64,000 nt of DNA from Streptomyces sp. TP-A0356 (GTDB lineage: Bacteria > Actinomycetota > Actinomycetes > Streptomycetales > Streptomycetaceae): the NCBI RefSeq assembly GCF_001417775.1, contig NZ_BBZJ01000014.1:372001-436000 (forward strand), written 5' to 3'. The position numbers and the translations under genes are program-made. Positions 7,309-16,899 of this stretch are shown in pieces. The notes beneath the pieces were generated by a model that saw only the letters and a program-made list of their open reading frames with translations, had not been told where the DNA came from and ran no database searches. How positions within the stretch are numbered: position 1 is the first letter of the stretch; every line of letters starts with the position of its first letter.

Positions 7309-8033
7309 ACCGGATCCCGTCGTTCGAGGAAGGCCGTCATCCCCTCGCGGGCCTGCGGGGAGGAGAACAGCCGGGCCGAGAGCGCGGTCAGGTCGGCCGC
7401 GTCCCGGTCGAAGGTCTCCAGCACAGTAGCCGTGAGCAGTCGTTTGGTCTCGGCCAGCCCCTGGGGCGAGGCCCGGCGCAGTCCGTCGAGGACGGGTGCG
7501 AGCACGTCGTCGGCGTTCTCGCCCGCGGCCGTGACCAGCCCGGTGCGTACGGCTTCGGCGGCGTCGAAGCGTTCACCGGTGAGGTAGTAGCGGGCGAGGG
7601 CGCGGGGGTCGGTGCGTGGCAGCAGGGGCAGGGAGATGACGGCGGGGGCGACACCGATGCGGACCTCGGTGAAGGCGAAGGTGGCCGTGGCGGAGGCGGC
7701 CGCGATGTCGCAGGCGCCCAGCAGGCCGAGGCCGCCCGCCCGTACGTGCCCGGTCACCCGGGCGACGACGGGTTTGCGCAGCTCGACGATCTGCCGCAGC
7801 AGCCCGACCAGGGCCCCTGGCTTCGGCGGGTCGCGCAGGTCGGCGCCCGCGCAGAAGGTGTTGCCGGTGTGGGTGAGGAGGACGGCGCGTGTGTCGCCGT
7901 CCTTGCCGCAGCGGGTGAGCGCCTCCGCCAGTCCGCCGACGAGCGCGGCCGACAGGGCGTTGCGGTTGCCGGGCGAGTCGAGGGTGAGGGTGGTGATGCC
8001 GCGGTCGTGCGCGGTGTGGACGAGTTCGGTCAT
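7296..8033 (-). CDS. Enoyl-CoA hydratase/crotonase family, methylglutaconyl- or isohexenylglutaconyl-CoA hydratase-like
   Basis: 245 aa. ATG at 8033 overlaps the ligase stop by 4 bases (ATGA), so translation is coupled. The oxyanion-hole segment NTFCAGADL and the FAFTEVRIGVAPAVIS segment mark a crotonase. Glu123 is present, but the position of the other usual catalytic Glu (within GGGCEL of crotonase) is Gly103 here (AGGLGLLGACD). This spacing and the APAVIS ending resemble the hydratases acting on methylglutaconyl-CoA (LiuC) or isohexenylglutaconyl-CoA (AtuE), as I recall them. That fits the carboxylase and AtuA genes upstream. The exact substrate is not provable from sequence. Confidence 0.85.
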   Translation of the reverse strand: MTELVHTAHDRGITTLTLDSPGNRNALSAALVGGLAEALTRCGKDGDTRAVLLTHTGNTFCAGADLRDPPKPGALVGLLRQIVELRKPVVARVTGHVRAGGLGLLGACDIAAASATATFAFTEVRIGVAPAVISLPLLPRTDPRALARYYLTGERFDAAEAVRTGLVTAAGENADDVLAPVLDGLRRASPQGLAETKRLLTATVLETFDRDAADLTALSARLFSSPQAREGMTAFLERRDPVWVV

Positions 8034-9592
8034 GACCGCTCCCTCAGCTGCCGGCGGAGGATCTTGCCGGAGGCGGCCCGCGGCACCTCTTCGATGAAGG
8101 TGACCTTCCGGACGCGTTTGTAGGGGGCGACGCGTTCGGCGACGTACATCATGACCTCGCCCTCGGAGAGGTGGTCCGTGTCCGGGCGGCGCACCACGAA
8201 GGCGTGCGGGACCTCGTTGTGGTCGTCGGTCGAGCCGATGACGGCGGCGTCCGCGATCTTCGGGTGGGTCAGCAGGAGTGCCTCCAGTTCGGCGGGGGCC
8301 ACCTGGAAGCCCTTGTACTTGATGAGTTCCTTGACACGGTCGACGACGAACAGCCAGCCGTCGGCGTCGACGCGGCCGACGTCGCCGGTGTGCAGCCAGC
8401 CGTCCCGGTCGATCATCGCGTCGGTCGCCTCGGGCCGTCCCAGGTAGCCCTTCATCACCTGGGGACCGCGGATGGCGATCTCACCGGTCTCGCCGACGCC
8501 GAGGTCCTTGTCGGGGTCGTCGAGGGAGAGGATGCGCATCTGGGTGCCGGCGATGAGCTTGCCGACCGTTCCGGGGGGCGGGTTCTGGGCGTTCAGCGGG
8601 ACCACGTGGGTGCCGGGTGACAGTTCCGTCATGCCGTAGGCCTGGCCGATCGGCGGCAGCCCGAGCCGCCGTGAGCAGGCGGTGGCCAGGCCGGCATCCA
8701 GCGGTGCGGCGGCGGAGACGATGTATTTCAGGGACGACAGGTCGTAGCCCTCGACGGCCGGGTGCTTGGCGAGGGCGAGGACGATGGGCGGCGCGACGTA
8801 CAGGGCCGTGATGCGGTGCTTCTCGATGGCGGCCAGGAACGTCTCCAGGTCGAAGCGGGGCAGGACGACGACCGTGGCGCCCAGTCTGAGGGGCGCGTTC
8901 ATGAGGGCGGTCAGCCCGTAGATGTGGAAGAACGGCAGCACGGCGAGGATGCGGTCGCCGGGTTCGGCCGCCACCAGGGGCTGGAGCTGCGCGAGGTTCG
9001 TGGCGATGGAGCGGTGGGTGAGCATGACGCCCTTGGGGATGCCCGTGGTCCCGGACGAGTACGGGAGGGCCGCTATGTCCTCGGCCGGGTCGATGTCGAC
9101 CTGGGGTTCGGGCGCGTTGGTGGCCAGCATGTCGATCAGGGAGCGGTGGCCGGGCGCGCTGTCGCAGACGAAGATCTCCCGTATGCCGCCCACCTTCTCC
9201 GCGGCTGTGTGCGCCGTCTCCAGGAAGGGCGACACGGTGACGATCCAGCGGGCGGCCGAGTCGCGCAGTTGCGCCGCGAACTCGTCGGCGGTGGCGAGCG
9301 GGTGCACGGTGGTGACCGACGCCCCCGCGCGCGTGGCCGCGTAGAAGGCGGTGGGGAAGGCGATCGTGTTGGGGCTGTGCAGGGCGAGCACATCGCCCTT
9401 GCGCACGCCCGCCTCGGCGAAGGCGGCGGCCAGCCGCCGGTGGAACCGGTCGAGCTGCTCGTACGTGAGGGTGGTGCCGTCCACGCCGTCGATCAGGGCG
9501 GGCAGTTCGGCGAACTCGGCGGCGCGGCCCAGGACCGCCTCGTGGATGGGGAGTTCGACGGCGGGGACGTCTGCGTACTGGCTTCGGAACAC
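8030..9592 (-). CDS. Aryl/acyl-CoA ligase, homologue of the Streptomyces cinnamate/4-coumarate:CoA ligase
   Basis: 520 aa ANL-superfamily adenylate-forming enzyme. ATP/AMP signature SSGTTGIPKG at residues 179-188, YGMTELSPG, the GWLHTGDVG hinge region, and the C-terminal PRAASGKILRR with the catalytic lysine. Length and layout match plant 4CL. The S. coelicolor enzyme at the equivalent locus (SCO4383, from memory) has been characterised as a cinnamate/4-coumarate:CoA ligase, so aromatic acids are a known substrate class. Its operon, however, looks like branched-chain or terpenoid acid breakdown, so the natural substrate may be different. It follows the dehydrogenase by 41 bases and overlaps the crotonase start. 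Confidence 0.9.
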   Translation of the reverse strand: MFRSQYADVPAVELPIHEAVLGRAAEFAELPALIDGVDGTTLTYEQLDRFHRRLAAAFAEAGVRKGDVLALHSPNTIAFPTAFYAATRAGASVTTVHPLATADEFAAQLRDSAARWIVTVSPFLETAHTAAEKVGGIREIFVCDSAPGHRSLIDMLATNAPEPQVDIDPAEDIAALPYSSGTTGIPKGVMLTHRSIATNLAQLQPLVAAEPGDRILAVLPFFHIYGLTALMNAPLRLGATVVVLPRFDLETFLAAIEKHRITALYVAPPIVLALAKHPAVEGYDLSSLKYIVSAAAPLDAGLATACSRRLGLPPIGQAYGMTELSPGTHVVPLNAQNPPPGTVGKLIAGTQMRILSLDDPDKDLGVGETGEIAIRGPQVMKGYLGRPEATDAMIDRDGWLHTGDVGRVDADGWLFVVDRVKELIKYKGFQVAPAELEALLLTHPKIADAAVIGSTDDHNEVPHAFVVRRPDTDHLSEGEVMMYVAERVAPYKRVRKVTFIEEVPRAASGKILRRQLRERS

Positions 9593-9633
9593 GGTTCCTC
9601 CTCGTACGGCTCGGTACGGCTCAGGCTCGGCGC

Positions 9634-10794
9634 CTAGTACGACTTCGGCAGGCCCAGGGTCTGGTGGGAGACGTAGTTGAGAATCATCTCCCGGCTCACC
9701 GGTGCGATACGAGACACGCGCGAGGCCGTGATGAGCGAGGCGAGCCCGAACTCCCGGGTGAGGCCGTTGCCGCCGAGGGTGTGCACGGCCTGGTCGACAG
9801 CCTTCACACAGGCCTCCCCGGCCGCGTACTTGGCCATGTTGGCTGCCTCTCCGGCGGCGATGTCGTCCCCGGAGTCGTAGAGGAAGGCGGCCTTCTGCAT
9901 CATCAGGCGGGCCAGTTCGAGGTCGATGTGGGACTGCGCGAGGGGGTGCGCGATCGCCTGGTGGGCGCCGATGGGCTGCTTCCAGACGGTACGGTCGCGC
10001 GCGTAGTCGACGGCACGGGACAGGGCGTAGCGGCCCATGCCGATCGCGAAGGCGGCGGTCATCACGCGTTCGGGGTTGAGGCCGGCGAACAGCTGGAGCA
10101 GTCCCGCGTCCTCGTCGCCGACGAGCGCGTCGGCGGGCAGCCGTACGTCGTCGAGGCTCACCTCGAACTGCTTCTCCGCCCCGGCCAGTTCCATGTCGAT
10201 CTGCCGCCGTTCGAAGCCGGGCGCGTCCCGCGGGACGATGAACAGGCAGGGCTTGAGCCTGCCGGTGCGGGCGTCCTCGGCGCGGCCGACGATCAGGGTC
10301 GCGTCGGCGATGTCGACGCCGGAGATGAACACCTTGCGGCCGCTGAGGACCCAGTCCTGGCCGTGGTGGCGGGCGGTGGTGGTGATGCGGTGGGAGTTGG
10401 AGCCGGCGTCGGGTTCGGTGATGCCGAAGGCCATGGTGCGGGTGCCTTCGGCGATACCGGGGAGCCAGGTCCGCTTCTGTTCGTCGGTGCCGAAGCGGGC
10501 GATGACCGTGCCGCAGATGGCCGGGGAGACGACGAGCATGAGGAGGGGGCTGCCGGCCGCGCCCAGCTCTTCGAGGACGATGGCGAGTTCGGCTATGCCG
10601 CCGCCTCCGCCGCCGTACGCCTCCGGCAGGTTGACGCCGAGGTAGCCGAGTTCGGCGGCCTCGGACCAGAGTTCGGTGGGGTGGCGGTTCTCGGCGATGA
10701 CGGTGGTGAGGTAGTCGCGGCCGTAGCGTTTGCCGAGGGCGGCGACGGCCGCGCGGAGGGTCTTGTGCTCGTCGGTTTCGATGATGGGGCTCAT
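9634..10794 (-). CDS. Acyl-CoA dehydrogenase, citronellyl-/isovaleryl-CoA type
   Basis: 386 aa flavoprotein that would introduce the alpha,beta double bond before carboxylation. It has AFGITEPDAGSNSHRI (FAD/substrate region), the WVLSGRKVFISG strand and HTLGGNGLTREF. The usual C-terminal catalytic Glu region reads RIAPVSREMILNY and lacks the Y-E-G pattern. LNPERVMTAA in the middle resembles the helix that carries the catalytic Glu in isovaleryl-CoA dehydrogenases. This supports a branched-chain or citronellyl-CoA substrate, by family analogy. It sits between the carboxylase alpha gene and the ligase. Confidence 0.87.
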   Translation of the reverse strand: MSPIIETDEHKTLRAAVAALGKRYGRDYLTTVIAENRHPTELWSEAAELGYLGVNLPEAYGGGGGGIAELAIVLEELGAAGSPLLMLVVSPAICGTVIARFGTDEQKRTWLPGIAEGTRTMAFGITEPDAGSNSHRITTTARHHGQDWVLSGRKVFISGVDIADATLIVGRAEDARTGRLKPCLFIVPRDAPGFERRQIDMELAGAEKQFEVSLDDVRLPADALVGDEDAGLLQLFAGLNPERVMTAAFAIGMGRYALSRAVDYARDRTVWKQPIGAHQAIAHPLAQSHIDLELARLMMQKAAFLYDSGDDIAAGEAANMAKYAAGEACVKAVDQAVHTLGGNGLTREFGLASLITASRVSRIAPVSREMILNYVSHQTLGLPKSY

Positions 10795-10873
10795 GTCGGT
10801 CTCCCGAGTGCGAGTTGTTCGTGGTTGCTCGCGCCCACGCGGCTGGGCCGCATGCCGGTACGGTCCCGCGCCC

Positions 10874-12721
10874 CTATCGGGGCGGGTTGTCGTGCACCAC
10901 GGCCAGCAGTGTGCCCAGTTCCACCTGCCGTCCGGGCGTCACGTGCAGGGCCGTGAGCGTGCCTGTGACCGGTGCCGTGATCTTGTGTTCCATCTTCATC
11001 GCCTCCAGCCACAGCAAAGGCTCTCCGGCCCGCACGGCGGCTCCGACGCTCAGACCGTCGGCGACCCGTACGACCGTTCCCGGCATGGGGGCCAGCAGGG
11101 AGCCGGGGGCGTGGTCGGCGGTGGGTTCGCGGAAGCGGGGCAGGGCGGTGAGCGCGGTCGGGCCGACGTACACCTGGTCGCCGTACCGCGCCACGTCGAA
11201 CTTCCGCCGGACACCGTCCACTTCCAGGATCACCAGGCGGGCGTCGGCGTGCACCACGCGCACCCCGTCCGCGGCCGGGCCCGAGCGGGTGTGCCGGTAG
11301 CGGACCTCGTGTTCCTCGCCCGCCATGAGGTACCGCTTGGTCTGCGGCTGCGAGGGCAGGTTGCGCCAGCCGCCGAACCGCGAGCGCCCGTGGGCGTCGG
11401 CGAGGGCGGCGGCCAGGGGGGCGTGCGGGTCGGGGTCGGGCTCCGTCAGCTCGGGCAGATGGCGGTCGTAGAAGCCGGTGTCCATCCGGGCGGCCGTGAG
11501 CTCCTCGTGGCGCAGGGACCGCACGAGCAGGTCCCGGTTCGTCACCGGGCCGTGGATCCCGGCCCTCTCCAGGGCGCCCGCGAGCCTCCGGATCGCCTCC
11601 GCGCGCGTGGGGGCGTGGGCGACGGCCTTGGCGAGCATGGGGTCGTAGTGGACACCGATGGCGTCGCCGTCCGCGTACCCCGTGTCCAGGCGCACGTCCG
11701 GTACGGCGAGGCGGTGCAGCGTGCCGGTCTGCGGGGCCCAGTCCCGGGCCGGGTCCTCGGCGTAGAGCCGGGCCTCGATCGCGTGGCCACGCGCGCGTGG
11801 CGGCTCGCTGTCGAGGGCCGCGCCTTCCGCCACCCGGATCTGCAGGGCCACCAGGTCGATCCCGAAGACGGCCTCGGTGACCGGGTGTTCCACCTGGAGC
11901 CGGGTGTTCATCTCCAGGAAGTGCGCCCGGCCGTCCGCGACCAGGAACTCCACCGTGCCGGCGCCCACGTAGTCGACGGCACGGGCGGCCCGCACGGCCA
12001 TCGCGCACAGGGAGCCGGTCAGTTCGGGCGTCAGACCCGGTGCGGGGGCCTCCTCGATCACCTTCTGGTGGCGGCGCTGGAGGGAGCAGTCGCGGGTGCC
12101 CAGCGCCCACACGGTGCCGTGCGTGTCGGCGAGGATCTGCACCTCCACATGGCGTCCGCCCTCGACGTAGGGCTCGACGAAGACCTCGTCGTCACCGAAG
12201 GCGCTCAGCGCCTCGGCGCGGGCGGCGGTCAGCTCGGCGTCCAGGGCGGCCAGTTCGCGTACCACCCGCATCCCGCGCCCGCCGCCGCCCGCCGCCGCCT
12301 TCACCAGGACGGGCAGGTCGTCGGCGGTGACCGTGGTCAGCGGCGCCAGGCCCATCAGCTTCTTCGCGCGCGTCTTGGAGGCCATGGCCTCGATCGCCTC
12401 GGGTGGCGGGCCGATCCACACCAGGCCCGCCTCGCGCACCGCACGCGCGAAGTCGGCGTTCTCGGACAGGAAGCCGTAGCCGGGGTGCACGGCGTCGGCG
12501 CCGGCGGCCAGGGCCGCCCTGACGATCAGGTCACCGCGCAGATACGTGTCCGTGGGTGCCGCCCCCGGCAGTCGTACCGCGGCGTCGGCCACGCGCGCGT
12601 GGAGGGCGTTCCGGTCGGCGTCCGAGTGCACGGCGACGGTACGGATTCCGAGTTCCCGGCAGGTGCGGAAGACACGGCAGGCGATCTCGCCGCGGTTCGC
12701 CACCAGAACGGAAGTAATCAC
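10874..12721 (-). CDS. Acyl-CoA carboxylase alpha subunit (biotin carboxylase plus biotin carrier)
   Basis: 615 aa. Residues 1-440 form biotin carboxylase (VLVANRGEIACRVFRTCREL at the start, KAAAGGGGRGMRV glycine loop, FLEMNTRLQVEHPVTE). The C-terminus is a biotinyl domain with EAMKMEH, biotinylated Lys576. It would work with the beta subunit encoded just upstream to carboxylate a 3-methyl-branched enoyl-CoA. The stretch between KTRAKKLM and the glycine loop looks somewhat shorter than in other biotin carboxylases. The TAG stop lies in a small hairpin (CGCCCC/GGGGCG near 10870-10885). It starts 6 bases after the beta subunit gene. Confidence 0.92.
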   Translation of the reverse strand: MITSVLVANRGEIACRVFRTCRELGIRTVAVHSDADRNALHARVADAAVRLPGAAPTDTYLRGDLIVRAALAAGADAVHPGYGFLSENADFARAVREAGLVWIGPPPEAIEAMASKTRAKKLMGLAPLTTVTADDLPVLVKAAAGGGGRGMRVVRELAALDAELTAARAEALSAFGDDEVFVEPYVEGGRHVEVQILADTHGTVWALGTRDCSLQRRHQKVIEEAPAPGLTPELTGSLCAMAVRAARAVDYVGAGTVEFLVADGRAHFLEMNTRLQVEHPVTEAVFGIDLVALQIRVAEGAALDSEPPRARGHAIEARLYAEDPARDWAPQTGTLHRLAVPDVRLDTGYADGDAIGVHYDPMLAKAVAHAPTRAEAIRRLAGALERAGIHGPVTNRDLLVRSLRHEELTAARMDTGFYDRHLPELTEPDPDPHAPLAAALADAHGRSRFGGWRNLPSQPQTKRYLMAGEEHEVRYRHTRSGPAADGVRVVHADARLVILEVDGVRRKFDVARYGDQVYVGPTALTALPRFREPTADHAPGSLLAPMPGTVVRVADGLSVGAAVRAGEPLLWLEAMKMEHKITAPVTGTLTALHVTPGRQVELGTLLAVVHDNPPR

Positions 12722-12727
12722 GGGGCC

Positions 12728-14326
12728 TCACATCCGGAAGACGCCGAACCCGCCACGCGCGCCCTCGTAGGGCGCCGTGTGGATCGCGGACAGGCACAGG
12801 CCGAGGACGGTGCGGGTGTCGCGCGGGTCGATGACTCCGTCGTCGTACAGCCGCCCCGACAGGAACATCGGCAGGGACTCGGACTCGATCTGCTGCTCCA
12901 CCATGGCGCGCAGGGCGGCGTCCGCGTCCTCGTCGTAGGGCTGCCCCTTCGCGGCCGCCGACTGGCGGGCGACGATCGAGAGGACACCGGCGAGCTGCTG
13001 CGGGCCCATGACGGCCGACTTGGCGCTGGGCCAGGCGAACAGGAAGCGCGGGTCGTAGGCCCGCCCGCACATGCCGTAGTGGCCGGCCCCGTACGAGGCC
13101 CCCAGGAGCACGGACAGATGCGGCACCCGGCTGTTGGACACCGCGTTGATCATCATCGCGCCGTGTTTGATGATGCCGCCCTGCTCGTACTCCCGGCCGA
13201 CCATGTAGCCGGTGGTGTTGTGCAGGAACAGCAGGGGGATGTCACGCTGGTTGGCCAGCTGGATGAACTGCGCCGCCTTCTGGGACTCCTCGCTGAAGAG
13301 GACCCCCTGGGCGTTCGCCAGCACCCCGACCGGATAGCCGTGCAGGGTGGCCCACCCGGTGCACAGGCTGGTCCCGTACAGGGGTTTGAACTCGTCGAAG
13401 TCGGAGGCGTCGACGACCCGGGCGATGACCTCGCGCGGGTCGAACGGCACCTTCAGGTCGCCGGGCACGATCCCCAGGAGTTCCCCCGCGTCGTACTTGG
13501 GAGGGACGGCCGGGCCGGGATCGGCGTACGCCTTGCGGTGGTTGAGGCGGGCGACCACGCGCCGTGCCTGCCGCAGCGCGTCCTGCTCGTCGACGGCGTA
13601 GTGGTCCGCGAGTCCGGACACGCGCGCGTGCATCTCGGCGCCGCCGAGGGACTCGTCGTCGCTCTCCTCGCCGGTGGCCATCTTCACCAGCGGCGGCCCG
13701 CCGAGGAAGACCTTGGCGCGCTCCTTGACCATGATCGTGTGGTCGGACATGCCGGGGATGTAGGCGCCGCCGGCGGTCGAGTTCCCGAAGACGACGGCGA
13801 TGGTCGGGATCCCGGCCGCCGACAGCCGGGTGAGGTCGCGGAAGATCGCTCCCCCGGGGATGAAGATCTCCTTCTGGGACGGCAGATCGGCGCCGCCCGA
13901 CTCGACGAGGCTGATGCACGGCAGCCGGTTGGCGAGCGCGATGTCGTTGGCGCGCAGGGCCTTCTTCAGGCTCCACGGGTTGCTGGCGCCGCCGCGCACC
14001 GTCGGGTCGTTCGCGGTGATCAGGCACTCGACGCCCTCGACGACGCCGATGCCGGTGACCAGGGAGGCGCCCACGGTCCAGTCGCTGCCCCAGGCGGCGA
14101 GCGGGGACAGTTCCAGGAAGGGCGTGTCGGGGTCGAGGAGGAGTTCGATGCGCTCGCGGGCGAGCAACTTGCCGCGCCCGCGGTGCCGCGCCACGTACTT
14201 CTCGCCGCCGCCCGCGAGCGCCTTGGCGTGCTCGGCCTCCAGCTCGGCGAGTCTGGCGAGCATGGCCGCGCGGTTGGCGCGGTGGTCGGGGCTGCCCACG
14301 TCCACAGCGGACGACAGGACCGTCAC
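12728..14326 (-). CDS. Acyl-CoA carboxylase beta subunit (methylcrotonyl-/geranyl-CoA carboxylase type)
   Basis: 532 aa carboxyltransferase. GTG at 14326 overlaps the AtuA stop as GTGA. Both crotonase-like halves are present: VESGGADLPSQKEIF and GNSTAGGAYIPGMSDH in the first, FLHNTTGYMVGREYEQGGI and GASYGAGHYGMCGRAY in the second. The GREYEQGGIIKHGAKM-like stretch is typical of methylcrotonyl-CoA and geranyl-CoA carboxylases rather than propionyl-CoA carboxylases. With the AtuA gene next door, geranyl-CoA (AtuC) is a real option; leucine breakdown (LiuB) is the other. Sequence alone does not settle it. Confidence 0.92.
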   Translation of the reverse strand: MTVLSSAVDVGSPDHRANRAAMLARLAELEAEHAKALAGGGEKYVARHRGRGKLLARERIELLLDPDTPFLELSPLAAWGSDWTVGASLVTGIGVVEGVECLITANDPTVRGGASNPWSLKKALRANDIALANRLPCISLVESGGADLPSQKEIFIPGGAIFRDLTRLSAAGIPTIAVVFGNSTAGGAYIPGMSDHTIMVKERAKVFLGGPPLVKMATGEESDDESLGGAEMHARVSGLADHYAVDEQDALRQARRVVARLNHRKAYADPGPAVPPKYDAGELLGIVPGDLKVPFDPREVIARVVDASDFDEFKPLYGTSLCTGWATLHGYPVGVLANAQGVLFSEESQKAAQFIQLANQRDIPLLFLHNTTGYMVGREYEQGGIIKHGAMMINAVSNSRVPHLSVLLGASYGAGHYGMCGRAYDPRFLFAWPSAKSAVMGPQQLAGVLSIVARQSAAAKGQPYDEDADAALRAMVEQQIESESLPMFLSGRLYDDGVIDPRDTRTVLGLCLSAIHTAPYEGARGGFGVFRM

Positions 14327-16068
14327 AGCAGGGCCTCCGGTAGGTCGAGGTGGCGGGCGCGCAGCCATTCGCCCAGGGCCTTGGCCTGCGGGTCGAAGCG
14401 GTGCTGCGCGGCGACGCCCTCGCCGAGGAGCCCCTCGACGACGAAGTTCAGGGCGCGCAGGTTGGGCAGGAGATGGCGTACGACCGGCAAGCCCGCCGTC
14501 TCCGGGAGGAGTTCGCGGAACCGATCGACGGTGAGGGTGTGCACGAGCCACGCCCAGGCCCCGTCCGTGCGCGCCCACACGCCCACGTTGGCGCTCCCGC
14601 CCTTGTCCCCGCTGCGGGCCCCGGCGACCCGACCGAGCGGGGCACGTCGTAGCGGACCCGGGGGCGGTGGCTCGGGCAGTGACGGCTCCGGCACGTCGCC
14701 GAGTACGAGGGTGTCGTGGGCCGGGGCCACGGGTATGCGTCGCCCGTCGTGGAGCACGGCCCTGTGGTCCACGGCGGCGCGGTCGACGTAGGCCGCCTCG
14801 AAGATCCCGTACGGCGCTCCCTTGCCCGGCGGTGCGACCACATGGAAGCCGGGGTAGCTCGCGAGCGCCAGTTCGACGGCGGCGCCGCTGAGCGCCCGGC
14901 CCACCGTCTCCTGGGCGGGGTCGCGTACGACGAGCCGGAGCAGGGCGCTCGCGGTCTCCTCGGTCGGGGCGTCGGGGTGATCGGTGCGGGCCAGGTCCCA
15001 CCGGACCTCGGCCGGGCGGGACTTGGCCGCGTCCAGCGCCGCCTCCATCTGGGCCCGGACGAGCGCGGCCTTGGCCTCGATGTCGAGCCCCGTCAGGACG
15101 AAGGCGACCTCGTTGCGGAAGCCGCCGAGGCGGCTGAGGCCGACCTTCAGTTCGGGGGGCGGGGCCTCCCCGCGCACGCCCTCGATGCGCACCCGGTCGG
15201 GCCCCTCCTGGGTGAGCCGGACCGTGTCGAGGCGGGCGGTGACATCGGGGCCCGGGTACCGGGCGCCGGCCGTCTCGTACAGGAGCTGCGCGGTGACCGT
15301 GCCGACGTCCACGACACCGCCGGTGCCGTCGTGCTTGGTGATGACGCTGCTGCCGTCCTCGTGGAGTTCGGCGAGCGGGAAGCCCGGGTGGCGCAGCAGG
15401 TCGGGCGGGTGGTCGGTGAAGAAGGCGTAGTTGCCGCCGGTGGCCTGCGCCCCGCACTCCAGGACGTGCCCGGCGACCACCGCGCCCGCCAGCCGGTCGT
15501 ACTCCCGCTCCCCCCAGCCGAAGTGGGCGGCGGCGGGCCCGGTGACGAGCGCGGCGTCCGTCACGCGCCCGGTGACCACGATGTCGGCGCCCTCGCGCAG
15601 ACATACGGCGATGCCGTGGCCACCGAGATAGGCGTGGGCGGCCAGGGTGCCCGTGGGTGTCTCCCCTGGTCGAGCGCGGCCGGGACCTTGGGGGAGGGAG
15701 GCGGTGAGGTCGTCGCCCTCGACGTGCGCCACGCGGACGGGGATGCCGAGTCGAGCGGCCAGCTCCCGTACCGCGTCGGCGAGTCCGGCGGGGTTGAGGC
15801 CGCCCGCGTTCGCCACGATCCGCACGCCCCGCTCATGGGCGAGGCCCAGGCACTCCTCCAACTGGCCGAGGAAGGTGCGCGCGTAGCCTCCGGTGGGGTT
15901 CTTGAGGCGGTCGCGGAGAAGGATGAACATCGTGAGCTCGGCGAGGTAGTCACCGGTGAGGACGTCCAGGGGGCCGCCGGTGAGCATCTCGCGCAGGGCG
16001 TCGAAACGGTCGCCGTAGAAGCCGGAGGCGTTGCCTATGCGCAGCGGCCGGGGGTCCGCCGGGCTCAC
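14323..16068 (-). CDS. AtuA-family (DUF1446) acyclic terpene utilisation protein
   Basis: 581 aa from the GTG at 16068, which overlaps the preceding stop as GTGA. It begins with the family signature [20 protein letters not shown] and ends with the small ferredoxin-fold AtuA-like domain ([17 protein letters not shown], residues about 480-575). The family is named from the Pseudomonas citronellol/geraniol (atu) cluster; its chemistry is still unclear. Residues near 130-150 contain an in-frame insert, [13 protein letters not shown], encoded by a palindromic repeat (15661-15696). The rest of the frame is intact, so the gene is probably functional. Confidence 0.88.
   Translation of the reverse strand: MSPADPRPLRIGNASGFYGDRFDALREMLTGGPLDVLTGDYLAELTMFILLRDRLKNPTGGYARTFLGQLEECLGLAHERGVRIVANAGGLNPAGLADAVRELAARLGIPVRVAHVEGDDLTASLPQGPGRARPGETPTGTLAAHAYLGGHGIAVCLREGADIVVTGRVTDAALVTGPAAAHFGWGEREYDRLAGAVVAGHVLECGAQATGGNYAFFTDHPPDLLRHPGFPLAELHEDGSSVITKHDGTGGVVDVGTVTAQLLYETAGARYPGPDVTARLDTVRLTQEGPDRVRIEGVRGEAPPPELKVGLSRLGGFRNEVAFVLTGLDIEAKAALVRAQMEAALDAAKSRPAEVRWDLARTDHPDAPTEETASALLRLVVRDPAQETVGRALSGAAVELALASYPGFHVVAPPGKGAPYGIFEAAYVDRAAVDHRAVLHDGRRIPVAPAHDTLVLGDVPEPSLPEPPPPGPLRRAPLGRVAGARSGDKGGSANVGVWARTDGAWAWLVHTLTVDRFRELLPETAGLPVVRHLLPNLRALNFVVEGLLGEGVAAQHRFDPQAKALGEWLRARHLDLPEALL
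15661..15696. repeat. Short palindromic repeat inserted in frame inside the AtuA gene
   Basis: CTCCCCTGGTC and GACCTTGGGGGAG arms flank a CGAGCGCGGCCGG centre. The same design (CTCCCCC...CTCGACT..GCTCGACCAGGGGGAC) recurs at 53428-53464 upstream of the HelD gene, and I recall such units scattered between Streptomyces genes. Here it is read through as about 13 residues. Confidence 0.6.
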
Positions 16069-16862
16069 CGGGCCTCCCCCTTCGGCGCCCGTCCCGCTCC
16101 CGGCGGGCCCGCGAACGCCTGGGCGATGTCCAGCCAGCGGTCCGCGTCCGGGCCCTCGGCCCGTACCGCGAGGTCGGCCCGGTTGGCGCGCTGGGTGACC
16201 AGCAGACAGAAGTCCAGTGCGGGGCCGGTCACGCGCTGGGCGGCGTCCTGCGGCCCGTACGTCCACACCTCGCTCCCCGAGGGAGCGGTCAGTTCCACCC
16301 GGAACTCCTCGCGGGGCGCGCTCAATCCCCGTACCGCGAAGGCGAAGTCACGTGCCCGGACCCCGATGCGGGCCACATGCCGCAACCGGTCGGTGGGGGT
16401 GCGCACCACACCGAGCGTGTCGGCGACGTCCTGGCCGTGCGCCCAGGTCTCCATCAGCCGGCCGGTGGCCATGGACGCGGCGGACATGGGCGGCCCGTAC
16501 CAGGGGAAGCGGGTGCCGGAGGGCGCGGCGCGCAGGGCGTGGTCCAGGGCGGTGCGCCCCGCACGCCACTCGGCGAGCAGCCGGGCGGGCGGCAGCGCGG
16601 CCCCCTCCCGCGCGGCCTCGTCGACCCAGGTGCCGGGCGACGCGAGTGCCTTCTCCACCTCCACCGCGAACGCCTTCGCGTCGGTGACGGCCAGCAGGGC
16701 GGCCCGGTCCGTCCAGGCGAGGTGCGCGATCTGATGGGCGACGGTCCAGCCGGGGGCGGGCGTGGTGAGAGCCCACCGGTCCTCGCTCAACTGGGCCACC
16801 AGGCGGTCGAGTTCCTCGCTCTCCCGGCCCAGGTCGTCGATCACGGACGATGCGTCGGACAC
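16065..16862 (-). CDS. TIGR03084/DinB-like metal-binding protein, first gene of the acyl-CoA operon
   Basis: 265 aa. GTG at 16862 is preceded by GAGGGGAG six bases upstream, so the start is clear. The N-terminal four-helix DinB/mycothiol-dependent isomerase fold shows [19 protein letters not shown] and [15 protein letters not shown], whose His residues would bind a metal. Relatives use mycothiol or act as maleylpyruvate isomerases, but this subfamily has no proven reaction that I know. I recall it beside AtuA genes in actinobacteria. Its 3' end overlaps the AtuA start by 4 bases, so it leads a tightly coupled operon running to the TetR gene at 6709. Confidence 0.85.
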   Translation of the reverse strand: MSDASSVIDDLGRESEELDRLVAQLSEDRWALTTPAPGWTVAHQIAHLAWTDRAALLAVTDAKAFAVEVEKALASPGTWVDEAAREGAALPPARLLAEWRAGRTALDHALRAAPSGTRFPWYGPPMSAASMATGRLMETWAHGQDVADTLGVVRTPTDRLRHVARIGVRARDFAFAVRGLSAPREEFRVELTAPSGSEVWTYGPQDAAQRVTGPALDFCLLVTQRANRADLAVRAEGPDADRWLDIAQAFAGPPGAGRAPKGEAR

Positions 16863-16899
16863 GATGCGCTCCCCTCGGGGCACGACGGTGTGCGTGGGG

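Noticed and set aside
10730..14791. 1353-codon plus-strand open frame
   Set aside because: It is antisense to the carboxylase genes, which have clear motifs and coupled starts; the translated frame is typical mirror-frame Gly/Arg/Val sequence.
14716..16734. 672-codon plus-strand open frame
   Set aside because: Shadow of the AtuA and TIGR03084 genes on the other strand.
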